From Epiperipatus broadwayi (taxonomy: Eukaryota; Onychophora; Udeonychophora; Euonychophora; Peripatidae): DNA of 64,000 nt. A program made the position numbers and the translations under genes. The DNA lies in NCBI GenBank assembly GCA_028023455.1, contig JAQFVV010006199.1:6584972-6648971 (forward strand), read 5' to 3'. Shown in pieces: positions 37,490 through 50,569 of the stretch (positions within the stretch are counted from its first letter, which is position 1; each line of letters starts with the position of its first letter). A model generated the notes under the pieces. The model saw only the letters and a program-made list of their open reading frames with translations. It ran no database searches and had not been told where the DNA came from.

Positions 37490-39290
37490 TATCATTTATT
37501 TTCCTGTATTATCAATTCACTGCTGAGTGAATGTTTAATCAGTTTCTCTGGTTTATAATCTTTTCTTCACATCAGTCCAGAATTTTTTTTATCTATCTCA
37601 CTTATATCAGATATACTCTCTTTTTGGATCTTTATTAACCTCTTGAAATCTAGTTTAAGATTTGTCTATCATTATTTTTCTAGTAATATATTCAACCCAA
37701 TTCCATTTCAGTTTTTTAATTATTTTAGTGATGTCAGAATTTTTCTTTGTTTTCTTACCTATGTATTTCACTTGTGATCTCTTCTTGTTATTCCCAGCAT
37801 ATGTTTCTCTGTATTTCACTGTATAGTCTGATGACTCTGTAATTCTTTTCTATCCAGTATTGTAATTTTCAGATCCATATATAAACCTAGATAAAGCATA
37901 TTTATCAAAACCTTTGTTAAAATAAATAGGCATATTTTTTTTTAATATTAAATTATCTCTACCAAAAATAATTTATCCAAGTTTAATTCTATAATTAATT
38001 TTATACATTATATTATAGTGCTAATAATCTGATTAAAATGTTTATAATTAATAATAACTAATTCATTACTATCAATCTTTATTTATTTTATTTATGAAAA
38101 GTCTTTGAACATTAATTTAGACTTTTTTAGCAATTACTTTTCATTCTACTTTTTTGCTTTAATCTAATAAATTTTGTTACAGTTCCTGATATTCTGGAAT
38201 ATTAATTACAAAATCAACCACATATAACTACAAAATATTTGCATAAAACTGTGGTAAAAAAATTCGTCATTGTTAATTTTAATATCACTACATAATTTAA
38301 TCACCAATGTTGCACTTTATATATATTTTTTTAGAATTTTACTGTATTATAGATCTATGTTTTAAAATTCCAAAGCTTTAATCATTGTAGAAATATTTTT
38401 TTTATAATTTACAAACTCAAAACAAATGAAGATTCATGTTTTTAATCCCTTCTATAATTTCAGTGAATACTTGAATATGATATATTGTTCTATAACCACT
38501 TTTATATACGGCTTTTGTTTTTTATTGCTTTGAATCCAAAGTTATTTGCAAATCGTTTATAATGATTATAGTAAAGATCTTGTGTAGAAATAATGGAAAA
38601 CTTGCTAGGTCTATAATTCTAATGTTTTTTCAGCTTTTTAAAATGTTATATATCACTACTGCATTTTTCCAAACATCTAGTGCAGGGGTTCCCAACCCTA
38701 TGCCCGCGGGCACCATGGTGCCCGCAGACCATTTTACGTGTGCCCACCGCTACACGAACACGATAAAAAATTATTTATCTGATACAAATAAATTTAATTT
38801 TTAAAATTTCTTATAAATTATTGTATTACATTGTAATCAAATTGTAGGACATACTATACTTTTACAGCGTAAAAATATAAACGTTAATTATATGTTAAAA
38901 TTTTATTTTTGAAATAAATATTTTTTGTACATTATGTGTATTATTAACAATATCCAACTATAAATTTACATTGAAAAAATAAATGACGCCCACCACCTGG
39001 TTGAAAAAATAAATGGTGCCCGCCACCTGGCCGGTATTATAGAATGTGCTCTTAAGTGCAAAAAGGTTGGGGACCCCTGATCTAGTGCATATATAAATCC
39101 CTAAGGACATGTGTAAAGATAAAATAGAAGATAAATAGCTCACTGCGGGAGATTTTTCCAGAATCTTTCTATAAAAATATAGATGGAAAAGATATTTCAT
39201 CAAGCCAGAATGTGATAATTTAATGTTTTTTTCTCTGAAATAAGAATTTTGTTCCAAAATTTGCACATCAAATAAACTTTATTTTCTGAG
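37490..39290 (-). mobile_element. RTE-type LINE relic interrupted by a hAT MITE
   Basis: Reading minus strand: AVSYLSSILSLHMSLGIY (about 39140-39090), then, across the inserted hAT element, VWKNAVVI, LFLHKIFTIIIINDLQIT, and SGYRTIYHIQVFTEIIE (38530-38470). These match the RTE pattern 'WKNA-VI---KG', 'IYK-FTKII--RL---L' and 'F-SGYST-DHI-----L-E'. Near the 3' end DITKIIKKLKWNWVEYI (about 37735-37690) matches 'I-KLKW-W-GH--R'. Many stops. The 3' ends of this element and of the plus-strand LINE at 35440 face each other. Extent is approximate. Confidence 0.75.
38683..39079. mobile_element. Non-autonomous hAT transposon (MITE), 397 bp
   Basis: Terminal inverted repeats CAGGGGTTCCCAACC (38683-38697) and GGTTGGGGACCCCTG (39065-39079), flanked by the perfect 8-bp duplication ATCTAGTG (38675-38682 and 39080-39087). 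The terminal sequence and 8-bp target duplication are diagnostic of hAT elements. The subterminal part is CG-rich (GCCCGCGGGCACC). A perfect-length 30 bp tandem (38971-39000, 39001-39030; three differences) lies near the right end. No transposase. Confidence 0.96.
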
Positions 39291-39479
39291 CCTCTAGATA
39301 AGCACTAACTCTAGCATTGTGTTATTATTGCATATTTAAATAATAATGCTTAGAACATTCTTGCATTTTGAATGCAACCTATACAAGACTTTGATTTGAT
39401 AGTTATTATTCAAATAACATATATTCTGCACCTAAGCCTTTATATCATTAAGAAGAATATCATTTAGGTGCTTATATCA

Positions 39480-39680
39480 GCCAGCAGCAAAAGAAAAACA
39501 ATTTTTATCTTGGTTGATTATCAGTTTGAGAATGTGAATGAAATATCTTGGTAGCTTTTTAGATGTAAAAGCAGATATCAATATTGAAGCCCAGATTCCA
39601 ATAGTAAGTCTGCTGTATTTAATCATTTAAAAGATATTTCAACTATAGTAATATAACTATTTCAATTAATTAATTGAATA
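39480..39680 (+). pseudogene. LINE reverse-transcriptase fragment
   Basis: Plus strand, around 39546: KYLGSFLDVKADINIEAQI and, after a frame change, SKSAVFNHLKDI. This fits the LINE motif 'YLGS-----G----EI--RI--A--AFN-L'. Too short to classify; perhaps a second fragment of the 35440 element type. Confidence 0.45.
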
Positions 39681-39689
39681 TAAAACTCT

Positions 39690-42600
39690 TTTTGACAAAT
39701 ATAATTATAATATCATAAAATAAATCAGCATGTTGATAAAATTGAATATATTATTGTAAACTATTTCCACATTGATTTGACCATGTGTATAATGATTGAA
39801 TGGTTATTTACTTAGGAGACATTAGGTTTGAATACCAAAGGTGGAATGTTTAACTCTCATGTCCTTCATTCTACATTGTGCTATTAGGGCAATTGAGCAT
39901 ATGAAGCAAATATAATTAGAGATTTGAACATGGTTTTATCTACTTAGAACTTGAACAAAGTTCTCATCTACAATGCAGATCTTATTTACATTAAAATTAT
40001 TATTTCAAAGATAGTCTAATAAGCTGCTATATTGATTGCCTTTATGGAGGAATGTAACAGATTAAAAACATAATGAGTTCTGCAGAAATGAGAAATTAGC
40101 ACATCTTCAGTTTTTTTTGTTCTTAGTCTTTCTCTATCTTTTGATCATATATTGCTTGTAAATACAAGCTTATAAAAGTAATGTCACATTATATATGACT
40201 TGCTTTTTTGATTATTGCATATATCATTATAAATCTGATTTTCATCACAAGTGTGTAAAGTTCATGGCTGCATTTATATGCTCCTATTTGGTTGGATATT
40301 ACTGGTTTGGTTGTTGTTGTTTTTTTATTATGATTCCAAAAGAACTCCCTATTTTTATTTGTGTAATGAATTATTTCTAATAAAATCTTAATGCTTTTTG
40401 CGAAAAAAAAATTTTTTTCAGAAAAAAATTTTTTTTTCCATGTCAGAATTTCAATATAGTCATTTATCATTCAGGCTGTCTCAAGATAAATGAGATTGTC
40501 ATCAGGTTAATAAATAAACAACTTTCAGAGTATTTAAAACGTAGTTCTTACTAATAATAAATTGTCACTTGGCCTTTGCTCTTTTTTAAAGTATATGCAG
40601 TCAAATAAACTTTACTATTTAGATGATTATATTAGGGTTAAAAGGAAATGTTATATTGAGACAAAAATTTGTTTCCTTAATTATTATTTTTTAAAATATA
40701 TGCATTTACCTTCTAATTGTTTAATATTAAGAATAGAATCAAATAACGTCTACTTTTTAAAAACAAAAAGTCTATGAAAAGAATTATAGTATAAACTTAA
40801 ACTGCATCTTTAAATTATTAGAAAAGTAATATATAGTATATCTTTAAAATGTACAATTTGAAAACAAAATATTAAATAAAAAATTAGAAATTCATAAATT
40901 TCACATATTCTGCAATTATCTGTATAGCAGAAGTTATTTTCTTGGTTCCTCTGTATATCATGTATAATCATTCAATCACATTATTGCAATCAGTGAAAAC
41001 ATTGGTTTCATTATTCCTTCACTGTAAATTAAGAAATTACTGCAGTTAAATGTCACAAAGAGCAAAAGTTATGATGGTAACAATACTTTCAGATTTAAAA
41101 GAATGCAGTGAAATGCTGTAGGTTGAAACTAATAAAAACAAATTGTCAATTCATGAAATAGTAAAAAGAAATTTATGTTATAGTATTATTTGTTTTATGA
41201 ACTACTAAAGTTACATCTATGATATACAAATGTTAAGTGAAGATTGAAAAAGCATTAAATTTATGAAAAGACAATATTAAAATAAAGAAAGAACTAGTAG
41301 ATAATAACATATTGTGCTGATATTTATCAAAAAATGTTGGATCTATTCAAAGTTTATAGCAAAGGATATATAAAAATTCAATGCCATCATAATGTTTTTA
41401 ATCTCATAATCATCAATTTTCATCATAAGAAGGATTGTAAATTTGTTTGTTTTTACTTTTTTTTAAGAGGAAAAAAATATGTAAGTTCTTTTTACATATG
41501 TGCTCACCTAGACTTGCAGTATATGTCTTTGTAAATGTGCTCTCTTTCTTAGATTATTACTTCACCATTTTTTTTCATAACTGTATTATTCTATTTTTTA
41601 TGTATTTTTTATTAAGTTTAATGTATATAATTTTGAAATTAAATTGTATTATATATATTGTGCCATTACAATTTAGTCATTAGCTAAATTTGTAGTAATG
41701 TGCATAAAAGAAAATGAACAAAAATCATCATCACATTTTTATATAGTAAAGGAAGCTGTAGGGCACCCAAGTTTAAACCCTACAAGATCAAGTTCTAAAA
41801 GCTTTAGACAGAAAGAGAGTGGGTCAACAATTATATTCTTTATTTGTTTGTGTGTTGATAGAAAGGTAATACACACATTTAAACTATTCAATATTTAATT
41901 TTTCTGTTAAAAAGTAAAGTAATAACACATATATAATAGGTAGTGTGTTATAAACGCTATTTAGTTAGTCACTTTTAAATCACACATATTAACTTTCTTT
42001 AAAACTAACCTATGCTTGATCAATTTTTATATCTTATTCTATACTTCTATTTTTGCTTTTCTATAATTGTAAGTCAGAAGTAAAAGCTAAGGATTTAATT
42101 TTAAATATTAAGGTTATAATTACTAAGCTAGGAATTAGATTATTTAAGGTCAGTTTATACATGATTTGAATGATGGAGTGTGTGTGTTGCATCCCATAAA
42201 TATATCTACATTTATTAAATATTGAGAGAAAGAGAGGAAAATCTGTTATACTATTTTTTTTCTTACTCAACAATTTTTTTTGTATTATAAGGGTTGTTTT
42301 TCTGTTAAAAAACTTAGAGACGATGTGAGAAGTCTAATTTTAAAAATGTCTCATCTTGAGATCAAAAGAAAGAAGCTCAAATTTGAGATGTTACATGGGT
42401 GTAAAAAAGTTATAAGACTATTTTTTCCATCAAAACAAAAGTTTGTCTAAAAATCAGGATACTGAGATTTTTCATACTATTCAACTAAAAAACGATTTGG
42501 TTGAAAATAAGTTATAGGTCTAATTAAAAGAGATGGCCAAAAATATAAAAAAATCGGATATAAAAGCAGTCTGGAAAATCAGTTGATATTGTTGTTATAG

Positions 42601-44554
42601 AGACTTTTAAAATTATTGAAACTAAAGCAGACAAACATTTTTAATTCTGCTAGATAACCTTTTTTAAAAAAAAAATCATTTTTTAATATCAAGCTTTGAA
42701 TATTGAAAATATAAGGATGGCGGGCTAGGAAAAATATATTTTTCCATCTGTCTACCAGACTCATCATCAACTAGCACATCATATAGGAAAGAAAAGATGT
42801 CTTGTCTGAAAAATAATATTCTACACCTTTCAACTGACTGAAATAAGATGTTTTTTTAAATATAAAGAAGAAAACACTCACCTGCATTGGAAGGCAATCA
42901 GGAAAAGAGCAATCTACTGATAAATATTAAATCATCAAGTCCAATTAATTGTTCCAGTAACTGAGTTTAAATCCAAGCAAAATTATAAATGTGAAAACAA
43001 CTGCTGTACTTCATCCACTAAAAGAATCATGTTTGACAGGAAGAGAAGAAGAGTTAATATAATGATTTCCAAATTGTCCACTAAAGCAAATAACCATATT
43101 ATAATCATCATCATCAACTAGTTATACACCTCAAGAAAGAGATAGTTCCAAAGTAAAATGGAAATTGTTGCTACAGAGGTATAAATATTTAACAGGACAA
43201 GTTTGAACCCTTGGAAGTTTGCCACAAAACAAAGGATCGGTAATATGACTTTTTATATCTATTTTCTTTATGATATCAGTCTTAATAAAATTTTAGCAAT
43301 AAAGTGATATAGTTTATTTAAAGAACTTTTAAAGACAATTCAGATCGATTAAAACCAAGAATTTCTTAATAATGATAACCTTAGGCTTCCTTAATGATTT
43401 TGTATGTACCAAAATTATGATTGTTTATTGATTTACAGTTATGAAATATTATTAATGTATAATAATTATTTTTTTTTGTATTATTATTTTGTTTTTAAAT
43501 AATATTTTGGTTTTTATGGGGATAAAAACACACACATACATAATAATACTTTACCTGTGTATAATTGTGAGTGAATGAAGGAATAAGCAGTATTAAAATA
43601 TTAAATTATTTTGTCTTAAGAAAGTATAGGTTTCAGAGTGTAGAGGGGGGGGTAGAAATATACTTTAAAATTTGTTTGGTAAAACTTGCTCTTTCACTTC
43701 TATTAACATTTTTTTTATCATTCTGCTTGGCACGTTAGATTATAAAGTATGTGTGCCAATGAGTGAATATTTTTTTTTAAGAAATACCTTTCTTGTGGAT
43801 GGGAAATTTTAACAAATCGGTTACCCAATTTAATATACATTACATCTTTTACGGGAAAGGGAGAAGAACTGGAAATTAATCGGAAGATTGCAATATAATC
43901 AACTATTATTATTATTCATATAAATTTTCATGTTTATCTATAAATTTTCATGTAGATATTAGTAATGCATTAATAAATATTAGTTTGTTTTATTAAATGA
44001 GGTGTATATATTTCATTGAGAGTATTTTTTTTTTATTGGTTGTGATCATTCATCATCAATGGTTGAATATTGGTTATTTGAGATATGATTAAATATGCTA
44101 AAATTAAGCAATAATTATGAATTTCTTTAAGAATTAGGTTTTATGTTTAGGCTTAGTCCTAAAGCTGTGGTTGAAACCATTATCATTGTCATCATCATCA
44201 CCATCGCGTTTTGGTTAATGAGCTAAATAAATGTTCAAAGGCCATAAATAAATATTGATTTCATAATATTTAGTAATTTCTTAGTAATATTATAACCACC
44301 ATTCCATCATCTATTTCATGCAAGGATGAGTGAATTGCCATCCTAGATTAATAGTAATCTGAGCTAGTAAAACTTATAGAAAAATATTGAAACGCATTTA
44401 TTATGTTAAGATCTGGGAAATGATTTATGTCTAATGAATTTTATATACTCCATTTTGGTTTAAAGATGTTTTATGTTTATCTAAATATTAGTGCATACAG
44501 TGATATGGCTCTAAAAAGCAAAATCCTCCATTTTTATTAGAAATAAAGTACCAA
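39690..44554. other. AT-rich sequence without recognised gene
   Basis: A tRNA-like GGTTTGAATACC near 39830 lacks a convincing A box. Poly-A/T hairpin near 40402-40440; G-tract at 43645. Open frames at 40189, 41334 and 41447 show no domain. Confidence 0.5.
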
Positions 44555-44632
44555 AAGGGATTCAAACCCGGTACATGTGAAAAAGTAATAAATATAACTT
44601 TGTCTAGGTCCAGCTAACCTAGTGGCGCCCTG
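44555..44632 (-). mobile_element. tRNA-derived SINE fragment
   Basis: Minus strand: GCGCCACTAGGTTAGCTGG (box A region, about 44610-44628) followed, about 40 bases on, by GGGTTTGAATCCC (about 44558-44570, box B). Order and spacing suit a tRNA-derived promoter. The segment is unusually rich in G+C for the window. Confidence 0.5.
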
Positions 44633-45664
44633 ATAGATCATATTCACTTGTTTTTCACGTAGATATGCACTTGAGATCCAACCAAGAGATAAGAGTGAGT
44701 AAAATCTACAGTTGGATATATTGAGAGATATTTGATTGAGCCACCAGTGGACTCACTCACTTGATTTCCATATACCTGAGTTATAATAGTTTGTTTTTAA
44801 TAATTTGTTTATAATTATTGATATTGTGATATCTTGAGAAATCTAAGTATAGAAGTATGTTTCATTTAATCCAATCACCCGTAATATGATTGATAACTCG
44901 GTCTGATCTTATTCAGGTTAAATAATTCTTTTCTCTTTGATATAAAATAAAAAGCTACAATTCTTTTTTGTTTATTAAGTTATAATATTGGAATATTTGA
45001 CATTGTAATAATATTTAAATTCCATGATCATCTTTTATTATGTTACAATATATAATAACAACCCTACTATCCTTTCAAAATCTTGAAATCAAATTGTACT
45101 GATAGGTCTTATACTAAAATAATAGTAAAAAATCTCTTCACCATTTGAGAATCATTGAAATAGACATTATTAAGGTTATCAATGATTTTAGTTTCCTCCA
45201 GCTAAAAAAATTTTGAGCTGATTCTACATTTTATATTCCAAAATTTGATAGATGGGATTGGATCTAAGTGAAATTGTTTTTTAAAACCACAAATGCATAT
45301 AGTGATAAATCAATATTTTATTACTTTTATGCAGGTTAGACTGAAACTTATTTATTTTATTCACATAGTTTTATGTGTTTAATTATTTTTATTATTTTAT
45401 TTAAACATTTATAAACAAAATTAAAAAGAAGTGTTTTTTTTAAAAATGTATATATGGTAAAGTTATCGGTGGCAATTTCATAGTTTTTTGCGCATAATTG
45501 GACTATGCAAAAATGAAATAAATTATAAACCTTTATTGATATGATGTACTTATAGATCTTATTTACATAGAATACTAAAATTTTTTATAAAACCTATATT
45601 AATTATTAAATAAAAAGACATTATTTAAACCATCATATTTCTAATAATATTTACACTAATGAAT

Positions 45665-45886
45665 GTTATCATCCTTTCCTCACAAATCTACAAGGATACT
45701 CTTGACCCAGCCACAAGACTTTAAGGAAATAAGAGCAGCTGTCTTATTTCCAAACTCAAATGTAAATACATGAGCCAATCTTAAATGTTTTATTTTCTTA
45801 AAGTCTCTATCTTGTGACTGGGGCAAGAATATCTTTGTAGATTGAACACCAGTGTTTAATGGCACTTGTGAGGGAAGGATGATTAC
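45665..45886. mobile_element. 222 bp MITE with nested hairpin
   Basis: Terminal inverted repeats GTTATCATCCTTTCCTCAC (45665-45683) and GTGAGGGAAGGATGATTAC (45868-45886) with two mismatches. Inside is a perfect 10-bp hairpin, GGAAATAAGA (45725-45734) with TCTTATTTCC (45742-45751), around loop GCAGCTG. The ends and the AAGA/TCTT inner hairpin resemble the cluster at 11938-12775, so this is probably a compact member of that family. Confidence 0.8.
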
Positions 45887-47129
45887 TTTCTATAATTTAT
45901 TACAATCTAAAAAACACAGCATTTGTACAATTTATCAAATATTAAATAAGGAATGTTCTAAAACTAGAAATTTTATAATTAATAAAGTTAATACAATTTA
46001 CTTTTGGCCTACTAAATTACTTTTTTTCCCAATAAATGTAAAAAGATTTCCTTATTCCTTTTTTAAAAAAAACAGTTAAGTCAAATTAATTTATATAATA
46101 CTTTATGTTATATAGACATATATTAAATACTGTAAATGGAAAGAAAAAATAAGGAAAATAATTATGGCAATATAAATAAATTTAAAAATAAATTAAAGCA
46201 AGACATTTAGAACCCTTTTTATCACAATTGTTAGACATAGATATCATTTAGTTAATATAAAAATATATATGAAATATAGAATTTATAATAACTTTATAGA
46301 ATTATTATGTATATCACTAGAAGTACAAATATTTTATGCAAAGTAATATTTGAAAAAATAATGGTGCTTGGCTTGAACTGATACAGTAATAAGCTTATGT
46401 GCATGTATAATTTAAAGGAGTATTATTTCAGAAAATTGATTTTAGATAGTCATTAATATGTAGTGATATTATTCTTAGTAAATTCATTTTTACTATTGAT
46501 ATTGTTCAATATATATATTAGGGATTATATGTGTCATAAATATATTTTTTACTTTCTCTTTTGGAAATATATATTTATATTTTGCCTTTTGTAATGTTTC
46601 AAAAAAACTTTAATTAAATGTTAATAAAAATTTATTTATTTTTTCCTTTTAATCAGAAAAGTCTGGAAGAATATTTGAATTTACTTAAAGATTGTTCAGC
46701 ATGTGATCTTTATTTATTCAAATTTTTTTATGAATTATTAATATTAATGGAATTTTTCATTTTATATAAAAAATTAAATATTAGCTTTAATCATTATTTT
46801 TTTCATTGCTAAAATTAATTTAAAACGCACATACTAAATATTATCATTACTGAAACTGAATCTTGAATTAGCAAATAAAATATCACTTAATTTCCCCAAC
46901 TTAGGAGAAATACTTCTATTGTCATAGAATAAATAGCTCTGCAGTACAATAATTAAAATAAATTATTTCAAGTGCAACATCATGTAGGGTAATAATAGCA
47001 GATTTGATATATCTGATGACTAGCAATAAAATATTGGGATTAAATGACAACATTTGAAATGCAAACAAAAGCATTGCACTTTCAGCTGGAAAACACTGAT
47101 TACTCAAGTTTACAATAGATTTTAAAAGT
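45887..47129. other. AT-rich sequence without recognised gene
   Basis: No recognisable element. Minus-strand frame 46922-47176 (84 codons) runs into the first direct repeat at 47130 and has no known motif. Confidence 0.5.
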
Positions 47130-47570
47130 AGAAAAATTGAAATAAATTGAGATACTGCCAAATCTCTAGTGCTCATTATAATACTTAACTGACAGCCAAT
47201 CAGATGTCATGGATAGCTATCCAAATGACATCCAAACCTAAACACACAACAAAGATTTTACGAGAAAAGGGCGGCCATCCTTTTTTTTCTTTTTCTTTCT
47301 ATATATCTAAGCCAGTCTTTAGCATTCAGGTTTGAAACCATGAAGCTTTAAATATCTTCACAATTAACTCACTGAGTCTAAATTATTTACAATGCGAAAT
47401 CCTATGATTTACTACAAAGTAGTTTTCAGAATACATAACAAGCAGTAAAGTATGTAAATAATATTTTAATTTGCAAAGTGCAGATAATTGAAAATTGAAA
47501 TAAATTGCGATACTGCCAAATCTCTAGCGCTTGTTATAATACTTAACTGACAGCCAAAGAAGAATTACAC
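47130..47570. repeat. Pair of ~75 bp direct repeats about 360 bp apart
   Basis: Copy 1 ends near 47201 and copy 2 near 47557; both contain GATACTGCCAAATCTCTAG and AATACTTAACTGACAGCCAA with a few differences. Just after copy 1 is the palindrome ATGTCATGGATAGCTAT around 47206-47233. The spacer (47202-47490) has no recognisable content. This could be terminal direct repeats of a small element or an old duplication. Confidence 0.75.
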
Positions 47571-50569
47571 TTGTTTATATATCTTAACAATTTGAAACAA
47601 TCAAGCAACTTATGTTAGTATTAACATATAATAGGTCATATAAATATTCTTTTAATTGTTTAAAACAGTATTATTATTTTTTTATATTATTAATGCAAAT
47701 ACAATTAATTACACATATTATTGAAACTTATCTGCTAATCAGATATGAGTCATTCATTAAAGAAATTAAAAAATAAAAAAAATTAAATAAAAAAACTGAT
47801 AAACTTACAAACCAAAACTTTATAATAAGAACTCATTAATTTTTTTATAAAAATAATTAAAATATTGTAAATAAATTGATTAATTAATGTTTACTTTAAA
47901 TATTTATTGATTTCCTGTAGAAATATCTTTTAATTAGAGACCTTCCAGCATTATAAAAACCTATCCATTTCTATGAACATGATTTGAGATTTTTAAAAAA
48001 AAACTTTCAAATAAACTTTAAGATTTATTTTAAATAGCAGACAATTGAGCCAGGTATCAAAAATTGATCAATAAATGGATATTTAGCTTAAATAGTCATT
48101 ACTTGGAATTTTGAAAGCTTGATACTTACTGTTTTTGTTTTTTTCTCTCACTATTCTCTTTGAATGACTATTGGAAAGACCTTTTTTCTGTAAAGTTTTG
48201 TTTAAAGCTTGCTTTATCTTACTTGTGATCTTAAATGGAATATTTCATAGCATAATATTTGGTTTAAAATTATTACTAAATCAATTTTTAAGTCATGCTT
48301 ATGCAAATATTGTATACAAATTGTGTAAAAAATAAAAGTGATTTATCACTGGCACTTTAATATACTTAGAGATAGCATTTTGTTTGTGCTGTGTGGCAAT
48401 TATATAAATTGTTGTGTGATCAATAAACTTAACATTTTTTTAAACAAATGAAATAATTATATTCATTTCTGAATAGCCAGAAAAAAATTCAGCATATAAC
48501 TAGAATATTGTTAGAATTATGTTTATACAATATAACTTGCAATTGTTATTTATGTTTGATTGCAACGAAAACATTGCAATAAAATTAATCTTATCTTTAT
48601 TTATTGAATCTCATTTAGTTATTGTTATATTTATAAAACAATCTATATGTAAAAAATATATTGCTAAAAAAATATAAATAAAATATTTATATCCATTTTT
48701 TTTATGGTAAGCGAAATTGGGTTTTTGATCCTAACTTTAGGATTACAGTTCCATTTTTGTGATAACTAAAACCTGCATATGATTTATTAAATTGTACCAT
48801 CAACTTGCTTTTACCTGCAATCTCAAATAAATTAATTTAATCATAGCTTAAATAATTGTACTTTTTTGTTTGCTTCTAGTATATATAAATAATAGCATTT
48901 ATAACAATACAAATATTCTGCCATTTGTAATATATATATATAACAAAAATAGAATTTGGGCTGATATATTCATAATTTAATTTTTACATCTTATCCACCA
49001 TCACTATATTTTTAAAGGAATTTACATGATTAATTCTAGAACCTTGTTTAATATTTTTGTAAATAATATGAGAATTGCCTAATCAATTATTCTTCACATG
49101 GTCTTTGGCATAGAGTATATAAGTTTACTTTGTGAAAAATCAGCAAAGGTTAAAACTATGTTCTTTGCAATATTTAAATAATAATTAAGTATGTTTAATT
49201 TTACTGGTAATTATAAATATAAACTGTAATTATCATAAATATATAGCACTATATATAGAGCACTGTATACAATTTTCATGCAGTACCTACATGATTATAT
49301 GTAATATAATAAATTTTTCATTAAATTTTTAAGACAATTAGTAATTTGATATTATTTGATCAATCACTGTATGCTGTAGCATTTTAGTGTTTATAAAACA
49401 ATTTATTTTTTGACAACATAAATATCACAAAGTTTTTGTTAAGATTATTTATTTTACTGAATTATTTCTGGATGTGATAAATCGTTTTACAGTTCAACAT
49501 CTATTATTACTTAGGTTTAAAATCTGAATTCTGTGACAAGATGACTCATTAGTAAATTACATAGGTGATTTTTTTTTTGGTTTCTGATATTTTACTACCA
49601 TTTAGTTATTTATGAATAATTAATATTTATCAATATAGGCTTTTACCAATATTATCTGCATTCTATTGCTTATATTATATTTAATAATTTATTTTTTGCA
49701 TCTCAATAAAAATAAAATTATTGTATTTTTATACATGCAAGTAAATAGGTAATAATAATAATTAGCAATCATTTGTAAACATCAGAGAAGTTTGGGGGCG
49801 GGGGGGATGAGAAAGAGCCAAAGATGAACAAAAGTTAATGAGTTTTGCAAGAGTGAAATATGTCCATTACATACTGATCTTTTAATCCGTTTTATTTGAC
49901 ATTTTGCAGTGTTCTTTTAATTTCTGCAGTAACCTTTTTTAAAAATAAAACTTCAGTATCTTGTATAATAGAAGTCTGTATTTTTAACAGCATCCTGCTA
50001 ATAAAAGTAATCAAATTGCACCTCTATTAGCGCATGTGGAGAGATTAGAGTGAAGGTAAGCAATTCAATTTTTTCTTTGCAAATCAAAATAGAGACAAAC
50101 TTAATGTTTTAAATGAAAGCATTGCTTTTAGAAGATTTAACAATGTGTGAACTTTAAACAAATTATTTAAATCACTAAAACCAGTTGAATTTCATATATT
50201 TTTTCCCTTTAATAAAAAAGGGCATGGCCAATAAAATTTGTTTGTTTTTATATAATGACTTAATAAGCTAGTAATGAAATGCTGAATAGAGGTTTTAATT
50301 TTTCTATTTAAATTTGTAATTTTTAATTTTGATCTTGTTTATAAATAAAATTCGAGGGCAAATGATCTTATCAAGAGAGAATCAATTATGTGCTATTTAT
50401 TGATAATTTTTTTCATTTTGAAATTACTTTTGGCTCTAAAATATATATATTATAAGGCAGAATGAAATGTTAATCTTATTGATATTATAATTTACCATAT
50501 TGTACAATTTATTCAGGGCCTAAATTAGTATATATATATTCTAACCTAATTAAAACAGAAACAAAATAA
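47571..50569. other. AT-rich, CpG-poor sequence
   Basis: No gene or repeat pair recognised. A G-rich tract (GGGGGCGGGGGGG) lies at 49795. Confidence 0.55.

Noticed and set aside
38562-38804. 80-codon frame across the left hAT end
   Set aside because: Half lies in an RTE LINE read on the wrong strand and half in MITE terminal sequence.
40440-40500. CTGATGA on the minus strand with a TCTCA/TGAGA stem, considered as another hammerhead
   Set aside because: No GAAA follows the stem, so the core is absent.
41750-41840. G+C-richer stretch with GTTTAAACCCTAC, considered as a SINE
   Set aside because: Neither strand gives a box A and box B at the right spacing.
49795-49806. G-rich tract (also 43645, and C-tracts at 54798, 59596), considered as G-quadruplex regulators
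   Set aside because: Single homopolymer-like runs without four separated G-tracts.
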